The notes under the pieces are model-generated. The model was given only the letters and a program-made list of their open reading frames with translations, did not search any database and was not told the DNA's origin. The translations under genes were made by a program, and so were the position numbers. From a virus: a stretch of DNA of 64,000 nucleotides. The number at the start of each line of letters is the position of its first letter. Position 1 is the first letter of the stretch. Positions 24,840 to 34,050 of this stretch are shown in pieces. Location of the stretch: positions 1 through 64,000 of IMG/VR virus record IMGVR_UViG_3300032046_000010; one strand, given 5' to 3'.

Positions 24840-27800
24840 TCACGCTATCCTAGCGCGTGCCTCCAGAACCTTCAGCCGCTCTGCGTCCCTTGACTCCAGT
24901 GTGAATGCATCCCCGTTGTTCGTCGCCCGAACCTCGATGATGTCTCCCACGTTGAACTTCCCCTTGAACGATGGCCAGGATGACCCAAAGCAGATGAGGT
25001 CGATGTAGCCCTTGTATCCCAGCAACCCCATGAAACACATCTCGCTCATCCGCTTGTCGAGCCGGATGTTCATGTGGGTTACAATGCCCACCGCCTTGAA
25101 TCCGCTCTTGGCGTTGCTCGCCGTCTGTTCGATGTCATCCTTGGAGTGCTGCTTGACAGGGTGCCGCCCCTTCAACAACGCCCGTTCAAACACGTCCAAC
25201 GGCTCCCCCGCATCGAGCCTCCGGCGAAGCAAATCCAAGTCTACCATGAAGTGGATCCTGATGGAGTGCCACTTGGCGTCGATGGTAGCGTGGAAAGCAA
25301 CGGGAGTCCCGATGCCCCTGTCGATGATCGGTCTATGCTCATCGAACGTGTCAACGTCAATCTTGGCCCTGTTGTTCTTGCCGCTGATGTCCTCCACGTT
25401 GATGTTGGCGTACCTAGCGCCCCAACGCATCTTCAGTTTGGTTTCCTCGCTGGGAGCCTCGCCGGTATGGAAGTCGCCAATCTGGTTGTACTTGATCTCA
25501 ACCAGGATGCCGTGTAGGAACCCATGCGGACGCGAGTACAGATCCTCATCATCCATCCGCTCCCACTTCACGTTCATCCTGTCGTTCAACAGTTCTTGGT
25601 AGGGAACAAGCGGATGCTTACCACTGGCAAGGGGGCAGACCTCTGCGGCCGTCCACACAGCGTCCTGTTCGCTGTGCTGAGGTTCCTTCCTCGACCGCAA
25701 CAACATCTCCGCCACATCGACATCGCCGCTAGACTTGGCCAGCGCCTTCCAGACATCCTCGATGTGCTCCACGAACCACTTGCGGTTGGGGAACAGCTGA
25801 TCCAGAGCGCCAGAGCGGGCAAGCGCCAACACCACTCCCTTGTGGACCTTCCGCCGGTCCACGCGGCCAATGAAGTCGATGAACGACTTGAACGGTTGTA
25901 CCGCCTCGATGCTCTGCGCCGCTATCCCGCCACACCCCTTCACATCCACGAGCGAACCCAGGATGTCGGGTCCGTCGATGATGTAGCTGGCCTTGCTGCG
26001 GTTGATGTCCGGCAGCTTGACCTTGATGCCCAGCCGGTCGGCTTCCTTGACGTACCTACGGATGGCTTGTTCGTCCGGCTCGCAAGACAACAGCGCCCAC
26101 ATGAACTCGATGGGATAGTACGTCTTGAGGAACATCTCACGATAGCTGATGAGCCCGTAAGCAGTGGAGTGCGACTTGTTGAATCCGTATGAACCAAACA
26201 TCGTGATCTGGTCCATCAGCTTCGCAGCCAACACCGGATCATGCCCCCTCGCCGCCGCTCCCTTGATGAAGTTTTCGCGCTCCTTGCCAAGTGCCGCATC
26301 GCCCCACTTCTTGGCGATCTTCTTGCGCAAGCTGTCGGCGGTCCCGGGAGCGAAGCCAGCGAAGTCGGTGAACATCTTGATGACATGCTCTTGGTACACA
26401 ATGACGCCGTAGGTGTCGGAGCAGATCTGGTCCACCAGCGGGTGGATGGTCTTGATCTTGCTAGGGTCCTTTTTGCGCTTCAGATACTCTGCCGCCAGAC
26501 CGCTCCGCGCCGTTCCCGGCCGGTCCAAGGCGATCATCGCGGCCACGTCCTCAAAGCTGGTGAACTGTACGCCCTCGGTGATCTTGTCTGCGCTGGGGGT
26601 ATCGTACTGGAACACGCCCGCGTAAGCATGAGCAGTGAAGTTGGCCAGCACATTCAGGTCGTGAAGGTCGATGCGGTCCCAGTTGATCTCGACCCCATGC
26701 CGTTCCTTCACAGCCTTGAGACAACGCTTCATGACGGTCAGGTTGCGCAACCCCAACACGTCCATCTTCACCAGGCCGACTCCCTGGACGCCGTACATCT
26801 CAAAGCCAGTGATGATCTCCTGCTTCCCGGCCGACTCCCTCATCTCCATTGGGATGATGTCTACCAGCGGAACCGGCGAGACCACGAAGCCCGCCGCGTG
26901 CTTGCCCAATCCCCTGACGTGGCTCTCCAGAACGCGCGCATGCTCCAGGACCTCCGGGTGGCGCTCATTGAACTTGCGGCACACCTCAAAGTCCTTGAAG
27001 CTATCCTCGATGGTCTGGCTGGCCCGCTCGTCACCACTCGACCGCTCGATCACGCTGCTGGTAACCTCGTCAACCTCCGACATCGGTATCTGGAGCACCC
27101 GTGAGATGTCCTTGATGCATTGCTTCCCCTTGAGCGTCATCAGGGTGCTGATCTGGGCTGTCTTGTCCTCCCCGTAGCGGTGTCGCAGGTATGTGAACAC
27201 CTCTTCACGGCGCTCATCCTCAAAGTCCATGTCGATGTCGGGCAGGTCGATGCGGTCTGGGTTGAGGAACCGCTCGAAAATGAGACCGTGTTCGATGGGG
27301 TCGGTGTCCGTGATGTTGAGCAGGTAGCTGACGAAGCACCCGCCCGCGCTCCCCCTCCCGGGTCCACACTCAATGTGAGCATCGTTCTTGGCCCAACGGT
27401 ACAGGTCCCAGACCACCAGGAAGTAGCGCACCACGTTCTGCTTCTTGATGGCCTTCAACTCATGTCGGAGCCGCGCGATGTACTGCTCATGAAGCTCGCT
27501 GGAAGTGATACCGCGCCGGACGGCCAACTCATCGATGCGTCGCGGCATCTCCCGCGACTCCCAACCCACCCAACACAGGTGCATCATGTACTTGAACTCA
27601 TCGTTGTCGAAGTGTTTGGGGATGTCGATGGCCGGGACCAGCGCCTTGAAACGGTCCACTTCAAAGCTGGCCTGGCACTTCTCAGCAATCTCCAGCGTGT
27701 TCAACATTGCCCGCCGGACCTCCGGCTCAGGCATGTAGGGGTGGGAGCGCCGGAACGCATCCAACATCTCATCCCACGTCTTGAGCCAGAAGTCCTGGAC

Positions 27801-28610
27801 GCTGAACTTGAACCTGTCGGGGTTGCTCATGAAGTCGTGAGTGCGGATACACAGCATGACCTCGTGGGTCTTGACGTGCTCCTTCTTGATGTAGTGGGCG
27901 TCCACGGTGGTCACCATCGGTCGGCCGAACCGCTTGTGGTACTTCAGCATCGCCCGGTTGACCATGGCCTGCTCTGGCATATTGGTCGGCTGGATCTCCA
28001 GATAGAAGTCCTCACCAAACAGGTCCACAAACCATTCCATGCGACGGTCGGCCAACTCCTGGTTGCGATGTACGATCTGGTGAGGGACCACACCCTCCAT
28101 ACAGCCGGATAGGACGATCAGCCCCTCGCGGTGCTTCTCCAGGGTCTCCAGGTCGATGCGTGGCCGCTTCCAGAACCCCTCAAGATAGCCCACAGAGGTC
28201 ATCTTGAACAGGTTGAGTAGCCCCACCTGATTCTTGGCCAAGACCGTCAGGTGATACCGTTGGCGGAGGCCCAGCTCAACCTCCCGCTTGTAGATGGCCT
28301 CCCCGATGCCCTTGCGGCCCTTGTTCTCCGCCCTGATCCGCTCGTCATCCTCCGGCGGCAGACCTCGTGCGTGGCGGCTCTCACACAGGTAAAACTCACA
28401 ACCGTAGATTGGCCACGGCCGCGCTTCGGGGTCCATGTTGAACACGTTCTCATGAAGCTTGTATGCTCCACGCATCGAGCCATGTTCTGTGAAGGCGATG
28501 GCCGGGTGCCCCAACTCGACCGTCCTGTTCAGGTAGTCTTGCTGCCGTCCCAAGCCGTCCAACAAGGAATATTCACTGTGTACGTGGAGGTGAACGAATG
28601 GCTTGCTCAT
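24840..28610 (-). CDS. dnaE: DNA polymerase III alpha subunit (DnaE family, C-family polymerase)
   Basis: 1256 aa. The N-terminal PHP domain starts HLHVHSEYSLLDG and has TEHGSMRGAYK and LIVLSGC; most metal ligands of proofreading-type PHP domains look present. The palm has CGPGRGSAGG, PDIDMDFEDERREEV with the two catalytic Asp, and VKMDVLGLRNLT. C-terminal parts include helix-hairpin-helix and an OB-like segment (VGIVTHMNIRLDKRMSEMCF). It is the phage replicase. ATG at 28610 in an ATGA overlap. Confidence 0.95.
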   Translation of the reverse strand: MSKPFVHLHVHSEYSLLDGLGRQQDYLNRTVELGHPAIAFTEHGSMRGAYKLHENVFNMDPEARPWPIYGCEFYLCESRHARGLPPEDDERIRAENKGRKGIGEAIYKREVELGLRQRYHLTVLAKNQVGLLNLFKMTSVGYLEGFWKRPRIDLETLEKHREGLIVLSGCMEGVVPHQIVHRNQELADRRMEWFVDLFGEDFYLEIQPTNMPEQAMVNRAMLKYHKRFGRPMVTTVDAHYIKKEHVKTHEVMLCIRTHDFMSNPDRFKFSVQDFWLKTWDEMLDAFRRSHPYMPEPEVRRAMLNTLEIAEKCQASFEVDRFKALVPAIDIPKHFDNDEFKYMMHLCWVGWESREMPRRIDELAVRRGITSSELHEQYIARLRHELKAIKKQNVVRYFLVVWDLYRWAKNDAHIECGPGRGSAGGCFVSYLLNITDTDPIEHGLIFERFLNPDRIDLPDIDMDFEDERREEVFTYLRHRYGEDKTAQISTLMTLKGKQCIKDISRVLQIPMSEVDEVTSSVIERSSGDERASQTIEDSFKDFEVCRKFNERHPEVLEHARVLESHVRGLGKHAAGFVVSPVPLVDIIPMEMRESAGKQEIITGFEMYGVQGVGLVKMDVLGLRNLTVMKRCLKAVKERHGVEINWDRIDLHDLNVLANFTAHAYAGVFQYDTPSADKITEGVQFTSFEDVAAMIALDRPGTARSGLAAEYLKRKKDPSKIKTIHPLVDQICSDTYGVIVYQEHVIKMFTDFAGFAPGTADSLRKKIAKKWGDAALGKERENFIKGAAARGHDPVLAAKLMDQITMFGSYGFNKSHSTAYGLISYREMFLKTYYPIEFMWALLSCEPDEQAIRRYVKEADRLGIKVKLPDINRSKASYIIDGPDILGSLVDVKGCGGIAAQSIEAVQPFKSFIDFIGRVDRRKVHKGVVLALARSGALDQLFPNRKWFVEHIEDVWKALAKSSGDVDVAEMLLRSRKEPQHSEQDAVWTAAEVCPLASGKHPLVPYQELLNDRMNVKWERMDDEDLYSRPHGFLHGILVEIKYNQIGDFHTGEAPSEETKLKMRWGARYANINVEDISGKNNRAKIDVDTFDEHRPIIDRGIGTPVAFHATIDAKWHSIRIHFMVDLDLLRRRLDAGEPLDVFERALLKGRHPVKQHSKDDIEQTASNAKSGFKAVGIVTHMNIRLDKRMSEMCFMGLLGYKGYIDLICFGSSWPSFKGKFNVGDIIEVRATNNGDAFTLESRDAERLKVLEARARIA

Positions 28611-29260
28611 GCTTTGTAACCGCTGTCTTCCATCCACTTGATAATCAGCGCCTTCAGGTCCTCACCGAAGTCCTCACGAAGCACCCATCGCAGGTAGTCT
28701 CGCTGATCCGGTCCCTCGACCACCAGCTGTGATACACGCTTCCCGCGATGTTGACCAAACATCAACACCGCATCCGGCTCCGACTCGCGGCCGGTTGGAC
28801 CTCCGACCTCAACCCATTTGGTTGGCTTCGGCTTCGTGACCAATGCCACGCGCCCCAAGATGCCGCGCCCGCACTTCTTGAACCTCCCGAAGCTAGCCAC
28901 CCTGACCGGCCTGAAACCATCCGCCTCCATCTGCTTGGCCCGCTCTTCATCGGACTTGGCGAATGCTTCCGACAGTGTGTTGCCGCAGTTGGGATGGGAC
29001 GGAGGTGTGGCCAAAATCCCGGCCACAGGATTCACTGCCCCCATCATGGGGATGTCAGGGATGCCGGTCTTTGGGCCTTTCTGCTGTGAAGGCTCCGGCT
29101 TGGACTCCGGTACAGGCACCAACCACTCAACAGCATCCTGCGTGGAAGCATCCACTTCCTGCGTGGGCTTCGGCTCCGGGTCAGGCCGCGCTTCCGGCTC
29201 CGGCTCCGCCTTGGGAGCCTGACCGCTGTAGCGCTGCCGTACCTCATCAAGCGTCGGCAT
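28607..29260 (-). CDS. MPTL-tagged protein with DUF3820-like C-terminus
   Basis: 217 aa. It starts MPTLDEVRQRYSGQ, shared with two other proteins in the window, then an acidic Pro-rich linker (EPEPEARPDPEPKPTQ). The C-terminal part (LMFGQHRGKRVSQLVVEGPD, then YLRWVLREDFGEDLK) resembles DUF3820, a small module often linked to nucleases. TGATG junction with the kinase-like gene. Confidence 0.7.
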   Translation of the reverse strand: MPTLDEVRQRYSGQAPKAEPEPEARPDPEPKPTQEVDASTQDAVEWLVPVPESKPEPSQQKGPKTGIPDIPMMGAVNPVAGILATPPSHPNCGNTLSEAFAKSDEERAKQMEADGFRPVRVASFGRFKKCGRGILGRVALVTKPKPTKWVEVGGPTGRESEPDAVLMFGQHRGKRVSQLVVEGPDQRDYLRWVLREDFGEDLKALIIKWMEDSGYKA

Positions 29261-29880
29261 CAGCCCACCGCCAGCAGTTCCTTGGCTCGTTGAAGGGTCG
29301 CAGACCGATCCAGGCCTGTCGTGTCCAGTCTGTAGACCTCCAAGCCCTCGACCCACGATACAGCCTCACAACACTTGGAGATCAGCTCAGCCTCCCTCGA
29401 CATCCACCCCTTCAAGCTCAACCCCATCTCTTCAGCACGCCCCAAGATGCGCGCTGGGAAGATCCTGTCGCCCGTCCGCTCCATCCTCTTGTTGAGGTCA
29501 CAGACCAGTTCCAGAACAACTCCATGCGCATCCCGCAACATCCGACCCCAGACGGCTGCGACCTCCCCGCCTTGCCCCTCCGGCAAACAAGTGAACACAT
29601 GATCCAGATCCATCGCATTGTAGGCAAGCGCTGAAGGCATCCCACGGTCACAGATCACGTCCGGCCGGAGCGCCCGAAACACGTCCATCTGGAACATGTC
29701 CTCGACCCACGTGTTGACCGGGAACACGGAGTGGATGCTGACCGGAAGGATGGAGCCGGGGGTGTGGTCGTCGCCGTCGCGTCTGAAGCTGCGGTACAAC
29801 GGGCGGTTGATGTCCTTGGACAGCGCTTTCCCCAGCGTGGTCTTGCCGGTCCCGATGCCGCCTTCCAACACGATGATCAT
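29260..29880 (-). CDS. P-loop nucleotide kinase (dNMP/thymidylate kinase-like)
   Basis: 206 aa starting MIIVLEGGIGTGKTTLGKAL, a P-loop typical of deoxynucleotide kinases; VICDRGMPSALAY resembles the DRxxxS lid/substrate motif of dTMP kinases. It probably phosphorylates a deoxynucleoside monophosphate. Beside ThyX-like and pyrophosphohydrolase genes it could act on a modified dNMP or on modified DNA (inference). ATGA overlap upstream. Confidence 0.75.
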   Translation of the reverse strand: MIIVLEGGIGTGKTTLGKALSKDINRPLYRSFRRDGDDHTPGSILPVSIHSVFPVNTWVEDMFQMDVFRALRPDVICDRGMPSALAYNAMDLDHVFTCLPEGQGGEVAAVWGRMLRDAHGVVLELVCDLNKRMERTGDRIFPARILGRAEEMGLSLKGWMSREAELISKCCEAVSWVEGLEVYRLDTTGLDRSATLQRAKELLAVG

Positions 29881-31145
29881 GGCTGGCCTCCGAAACAACG
29901 CGATGCCGCCCGGTCCAGTCTGGCCAAGGCTTGCTCCATCAACTCCGGCGGTGAGTTGAGTGGTGGACAGATGCGGAGCGGCCGGTGAGGCAGATGCGCC
30001 ATCAACAGCAGTCCTTCCTCCATCGCCCGATCACGGAAGGCAAAGGCATCGCTGTCTCCCCACTTCGGCGTCAGCGACCAGACCAACCCGGTCCCTTCCG
30101 CCTTGTCCACCCAACGGCGACAAGCGAAGCCGTTGCGCAGAATGGTCTCACAGTTGCGCACGTTCTCCAACACTCCGCGTTCCAAGCCGTCGATCAGCCA
30201 GTTGATGAGGTAGCCCGCCAACAGGTTCCCGCCGAACGTGCTGAAGTGGGTCCCGGGCTCAAAGCCCTTGGATGCTTCCTCCGTCGCCAAGCAAGCTCCG
30301 GCCGGGATGCCCATCGCCAACCCCTTGGCCAACGTGAGGATGTCCGGCTTGAACCGCTCGCCGCTCACGTCGGTGACAGCCGGGTTCATCCAAGCACACG
30401 GATAGCCGGTGCGCCCCATCCCCGACTGAACTTCATCGAAGATCACCAGGAACCCGTGCTTGGCCCGAAGCTCCGACAACCTGGACCAAAACACGGGGCC
30501 GTAGAAGCGCATCTGGTTGTGCGTCAGAACCGGAGACATGATGAGCGCCGCAATATCGGGCCAGTTGATGAGGAATCTCGCATCCGAAGGAACCTCAGAC
30601 GGTGTGGTGTGTAGATGGTATGTTTCCAAGTCCTGTTCGGCCATGTAGAATCCAGACGCAAACGGACCAAATCCCTGCTTGTAGTACGGCGTGGCGTTGG
30701 TCTGTGTGGCAGCGAGACTGAACCCTGTGCGACCGTGAAGTTGATCTGGCAATGACAAAATCACCTTGCGCCCTGGCTCCCCCTTGATATGGTGATAGCG
30801 CCTCGCCAGCTTGATGGCGGCTTCATTGGCCTCCGTCCCGCTGTTCGCAAAGAACACACGGTCCATGCCGCAGAACGCCGTCAGCCGGTCGGCCGTCGCC
30901 GTCCGTTCCGGCACGTTGTACCCGTTGGACACATGGACAGCCTGGGTGCTGTTGACCATGAAACACTCGATGGCACGCCTGAGATCCGTGTGCCCCAGCG
31001 AGGCCACTCCGCCATCACACCACAGGTCGAAGTATTGCCGGCCGTCCCGGTCGATCAGGAACCCATCAGCCGCGCCTTCGATGGTGGGCTCCAACGGCGG
31101 GAGCGAAGTGCGGATCAACGACCTGGGGTCAGCCTTCCCGCCCAT
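29877..31145 (-). CDS. Class III PLP-dependent aminotransferase
   Basis: 422 aa starting MGGKADPRSLIRTSLPPLEP. VFFANSGTEANEAAIKLARR, LHGRTGFSLAATQTNATPYY, FLVIFDEVQSGMGRTG and LTLAKGLAMGIPAGA (PLP lysine) are the ordered motifs of class III (ornithine/acetylornithine/GSAM-like) enzymes. It moves an amino group between an amine and a carbonyl compound. Such an enzyme is rare in a phage; in this cluster it may build an aminated base or its precursor (inference). All key motifs look intact. Confidence 0.9.
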   Translation of the reverse strand: MGGKADPRSLIRTSLPPLEPTIEGAADGFLIDRDGRQYFDLWCDGGVASLGHTDLRRAIECFMVNSTQAVHVSNGYNVPERTATADRLTAFCGMDRVFFANSGTEANEAAIKLARRYHHIKGEPGRKVILSLPDQLHGRTGFSLAATQTNATPYYKQGFGPFASGFYMAEQDLETYHLHTTPSEVPSDARFLINWPDIAALIMSPVLTHNQMRFYGPVFWSRLSELRAKHGFLVIFDEVQSGMGRTGYPCAWMNPAVTDVSGERFKPDILTLAKGLAMGIPAGACLATEEASKGFEPGTHFSTFGGNLLAGYLINWLIDGLERGVLENVRNCETILRNGFACRRWVDKAEGTGLVWSLTPKWGDSDAFAFRDRAMEEGLLLMAHLPHRPLRICPPLNSPPELMEQALARLDRAASRCFGGQP

Positions 31146-31149
31146 GACA

Positions 31150-32115
31150 TCATTCTCCCTTCGGCTTGGACCAACGGAACGGGTCGTGCCCCCACAGTTC
31201 CGCGTAGCCTGCGATGCGATCAACCGTGTCCTGATCCCCAGTCACTTCCCCGATCAGGTCGCCGTCCGGCTGGCGTCCGTGGTTCTCACAGTCGGCCACG
31301 AGGTACAGCGGGCAGGGCGCATGAGCATCCGACCCGTCGATGCGTCGCTGGTTCTCCAGGCGGTAGACGCAAGCGTTGAAGGTGTCGGTCAGCTTGTCCA
31401 CGCACGGTGGTGCGATGACCCGCCGGAACAGTGGGTCCACCTTGCGCTCCAGCTCAGCAACGATACCACGGATGATGGGTCCCCACAGACCGTATTGCAG
31501 GATCCAGCAGGACCGCTCCCCGATGATGTGGAGCAGAGCCGCCAGGTTGAGCGACCATGAGATGCGGTGCGTGGCCCCCAACGGGATCACGTCCCTGGCA
31601 TCCTCCATCGGCACGCCCGCCTCGACCAGTGCGTTGTAGGACCGCTCCGCCGATGCCATCGCCTGTTCGAACAGCGCAGCCGCCTTCGGTCGTTGGAACA
31701 CAGCATCGGCCGTCCTGTACTGCCCCTTCCTGGCGAACTCACCCATGCTCTGGATACGCATCGACTGCGACCAGAACCCGCTCTTGGCTAGGTCGGGCAC
31801 GATGTCAAGTCCCATCCGCTCCGGCGAGGCGCAGACGCCGATGCGGTGACGCACCATCTGCTCACGGAAGGACACCGACACGTCCTCCAGCATGAACACG
31901 AACCCCACGTGCTCAGCGATGGGGATGCGCTGCTCCAGGATCTGGAGGAACAGAGCATCGACCTCCCGCTTGAAGTCGGGGTCTTGGTTGCGCTTCAGTG
32001 CCAGCGCATCAGGCAGCATCAGCTGTTCCTCGCCCTTGCTGGCCTGCCAGACCGTGTAGATGGTCTCGACCGGGTTGCGGGTGCACGACAACAACGTCGC
32101 CTTGGGGTCGCTCAT
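31150..32115 (-). CDS. Diverged ThyX-like (flavin-dependent thymidylate synthase family) protein
   Basis: 321 aa, longer than usual ThyX (about 220-250). EHVGFVFMLEDVSVSFREQM and RHR at 89-91 match the conserved helix before the ThyX motif, and EDARDVIPLGATHRISWSLN matches the C-terminal helix. The rest of the RHRxxSxNExSxR motif is lost (RHRIGVCASPERMG). It may make thymidylate or hydroxymethyl-dUMP, or do another flavin reaction on a pyrimidine. ATGA overlap with the upstream gene. Confidence 0.78.
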   Translation of the reverse strand: MSDPKATLLSCTRNPVETIYTVWQASKGEEQLMLPDALALKRNQDPDFKREVDALFLQILEQRIPIAEHVGFVFMLEDVSVSFREQMVRHRIGVCASPERMGLDIVPDLAKSGFWSQSMRIQSMGEFARKGQYRTADAVFQRPKAAALFEQAMASAERSYNALVEAGVPMEDARDVIPLGATHRISWSLNLAALLHIIGERSCWILQYGLWGPIIRGIVAELERKVDPLFRRVIAPPCVDKLTDTFNACVYRLENQRRIDGSDAHAPCPLYLVADCENHGRQPDGDLIGEVTGDQDTVDRIAGYAELWGHDPFRWSKPKGE

Positions 32116-33083
32116 CCTTCCACCTTCCTGTACTTGTCCTTGATGGCCTGCTCTGCCCTTCTGGCGACGATGCGCAGGACATCAACCCAGTCCCTCGCCC
32201 GCTCGATGTTCGAGCCGTCCGCCAGCCCTTGGTTGTTGGGCTGGTCGAACATGATGGTGTGGACACCGTGTCTGGACAGTTCCCAGACCTCACGAGGCAT
32301 GTCGTCCACGGCCGCGATCACCGTCGCCGGAGCTATGCGTCTGGTGATGGCGTCCCACTTGTCGTGATCGAACAGCAGCAAGTCCCGCTGGAACCCGTGC
32401 TCATCCAACCAGTCCGTCGTGTCGAGGTACAAGCGGGGGTACTCACGCACCGGCCGCGCCGTCAACACCACGACCTTGACACCCAGTTCACGTATCAATG
32501 CGATGGCATCCGCCGCTCCAGGGATAGGCTTGAGCTTCCGCAACGCTCCGGTCTGGTACAACTCACGCCTGTGATCCAAGTAGGCTTGCGCCTTCGCAGA
32601 ATCGCCCTCCGGCACCGGGCCGATCATGCCTTGTGTCGCCGGGTCGCCCAGGAAGTCGGCCAACACACCATCCAAGTCGGTGACGAACACCAGCGTGCCC
32701 TCGCGCAGCTTGACCTGCTCTGCCTCCCACCGTTGGGCAACCGTCCGCGTCTTGGCGTGGAAGCCCTCACACCATTCACAACCCTGGATGCCGCAGGTCA
32801 GCAACACAGCGATGATGTACTTGAACGTGTCCACTGCTTCCTCAATCACCCGCTCCCGGTCAGCCGGTCGGGCAGAGGCCAACAAATGGTAGCGTGATCG
32901 GTCGGTGGCCTTCTGAAGCTCCGCCAGTTCCTCGTGCGCTCCCAACAGCAAATCCTTGATCAGCAATGCCCGCTGGTCCGGGTCCAGCTGTGCCGCATCG
33001 TGCCACAGACGCTGTTGTTCTGCTTGCGCTGCCCATAGCTTCAGGATGGGGCAATCGTCGCCTACCTTCAAGTCACAGGCCAT
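32112..33083 (-). CDS. All-alpha NTP pyrophosphohydrolase fused to HAD phosphatase
   Basis: 323 aa. Residues 1-120 have the ExxE (52-55) and ExxD (82-85) metal motifs 26 residues apart, typical of MazG/dUTPase-type pyrophosphohydrolases. Residues 130-300 are a HAD domain with DLDGVLADF (D136, D138), VVVLTARPV and AAVDDMPREV. Together they could convert a dNTP to dNMP and then to deoxynucleoside, or sanitise dUTP. It overlaps the FAD gene by 11 bases. Confidence 0.8.
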   Translation of the reverse strand: MACDLKVGDDCPILKLWAAQAEQQRLWHDAAQLDPDQRALLIKDLLLGAHEELAELQKATDRSRYHLLASARPADRERVIEEAVDTFKYIIAVLLTCGIQGCEWCEGFHAKTRTVAQRWEAEQVKLREGTLVFVTDLDGVLADFLGDPATQGMIGPVPEGDSAKAQAYLDHRRELYQTGALRKLKPIPGAADAIALIRELGVKVVVLTARPVREYPRLYLDTTDWLDEHGFQRDLLLFDHDKWDAITRRIAPATVIAAVDDMPREVWELSRHGVHTIMFDQPNNQGLADGSNIERARDWVDVLRIVARRAEQAIKDKYRKVEG

Positions 33084-34050
33084 TCGCCGCCCTCCACCGC
33101 TCCGCCCGCTCCAACGCCTTGTCCATCGTCATCCGGGGGTCCCATTGAGCGAACCGGCCCAACACCAACACGTTGGACGGATGCTGGAACACCGGAACCT
33201 CCCCGAACACATGAGCGGTGCGGATGTATCGCGGCTTGCCGACAATGCTGGCGTCGGAGCCGAACACAGAGTTCACGTCCAACATCAGCGCCCGCTCCGA
33301 CACACCTTCAGCGTTGTAGGCTCCGTCTGGCAGCGGTGACAAGCGATACAGGGAGTTGCCCGGCGTGTACGGCGTGTACACGAAGTCCCAGTCCACGAAG
33401 TCCCGACAGGATGGCGCTTCAACCCTCGCCATGTAGGCGTCTGAAGCATGGAGCGGAACCGGCGAACGGATGCCCAGCATCGACAACGTCAGTGGTAGCG
33501 GCAGCGTCCAGACCAGATGGCTGTACTCCAAGTGTTCCTGGTCGTCGCCGCTCAGGGCCGACCGGCGAACGTCCAGTGTGTTCGCTCCTGGGTACCAAGC
33601 CACAACTCCCTTGCGCAACACCTTGACTCGGTCCTCCACAGCCCGCCCCAACGCTCCCACGGACACCATGTACCGCTGCGGGCCTGCTTGCCCGCCCTCG
33701 TTCATCGCTGTGTCGTGGAACCCATAGGTGGTCCGGCGAGTCTTGGTGTAGTGGTGAAGCACAAACTGGCGCAACGGTTCCTTCCCGAAGTGGTCGGCCG
33801 CAGCCTTGAATGAGTACACACGCCCCTTCAGATACAGGCCAGAACGCACAGCCCGCTGCTCACATCGGATACCCCAGACCTTGAAAGTGCTGTCGAACAG
33901 TTCTGACTGATGGATGTAGAACAGCCCGCCTCCGCCGGGGTTGCCCCCGGTTCCAAGCGGGTCGATGACAGTGACCTCGTGGTGTTTGGCCAGCACCAGA
34001 GCCGCTGCGACTCCGGCCGGGCCTCCGCCCACGATGATGATCGGCTTCAT
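33073..34050 (-). CDS. FAD-dependent oxidoreductase / amine-oxidase-like
   Basis: 325 aa starting MKPIIIVGGGPAGVAAALVL, the Rossmann dinucleotide motif, with the second beta strand ending VTVIDPLGTGG and a C-terminal FAD contact (VLVLGRFAQWDPRMTMDKAL). It resembles small FAD enzymes of the protoporphyrinogen-oxidase or UDP-galactopyranose-mutase group. The substrate is unknown. Neighbours suggest that it oxidises a nucleotide or amine intermediate. ATGA overlap. Confidence 0.78.
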   Translation of the reverse strand: MKPIIIVGGGPAGVAAALVLAKHHEVTVIDPLGTGGNPGGGGLFYIHQSELFDSTFKVWGIRCEQRAVRSGLYLKGRVYSFKAAADHFGKEPLRQFVLHHYTKTRRTTYGFHDTAMNEGGQAGPQRYMVSVGALGRAVEDRVKVLRKGVVAWYPGANTLDVRRSALSGDDQEHLEYSHLVWTLPLPLTLSMLGIRSPVPLHASDAYMARVEAPSCRDFVDWDFVYTPYTPGNSLYRLSPLPDGAYNAEGVSERALMLDVNSVFGSDASIVGKPRYIRTAHVFGEVPVFQHPSNVLVLGRFAQWDPRMTMDKALERAERWRAANGL

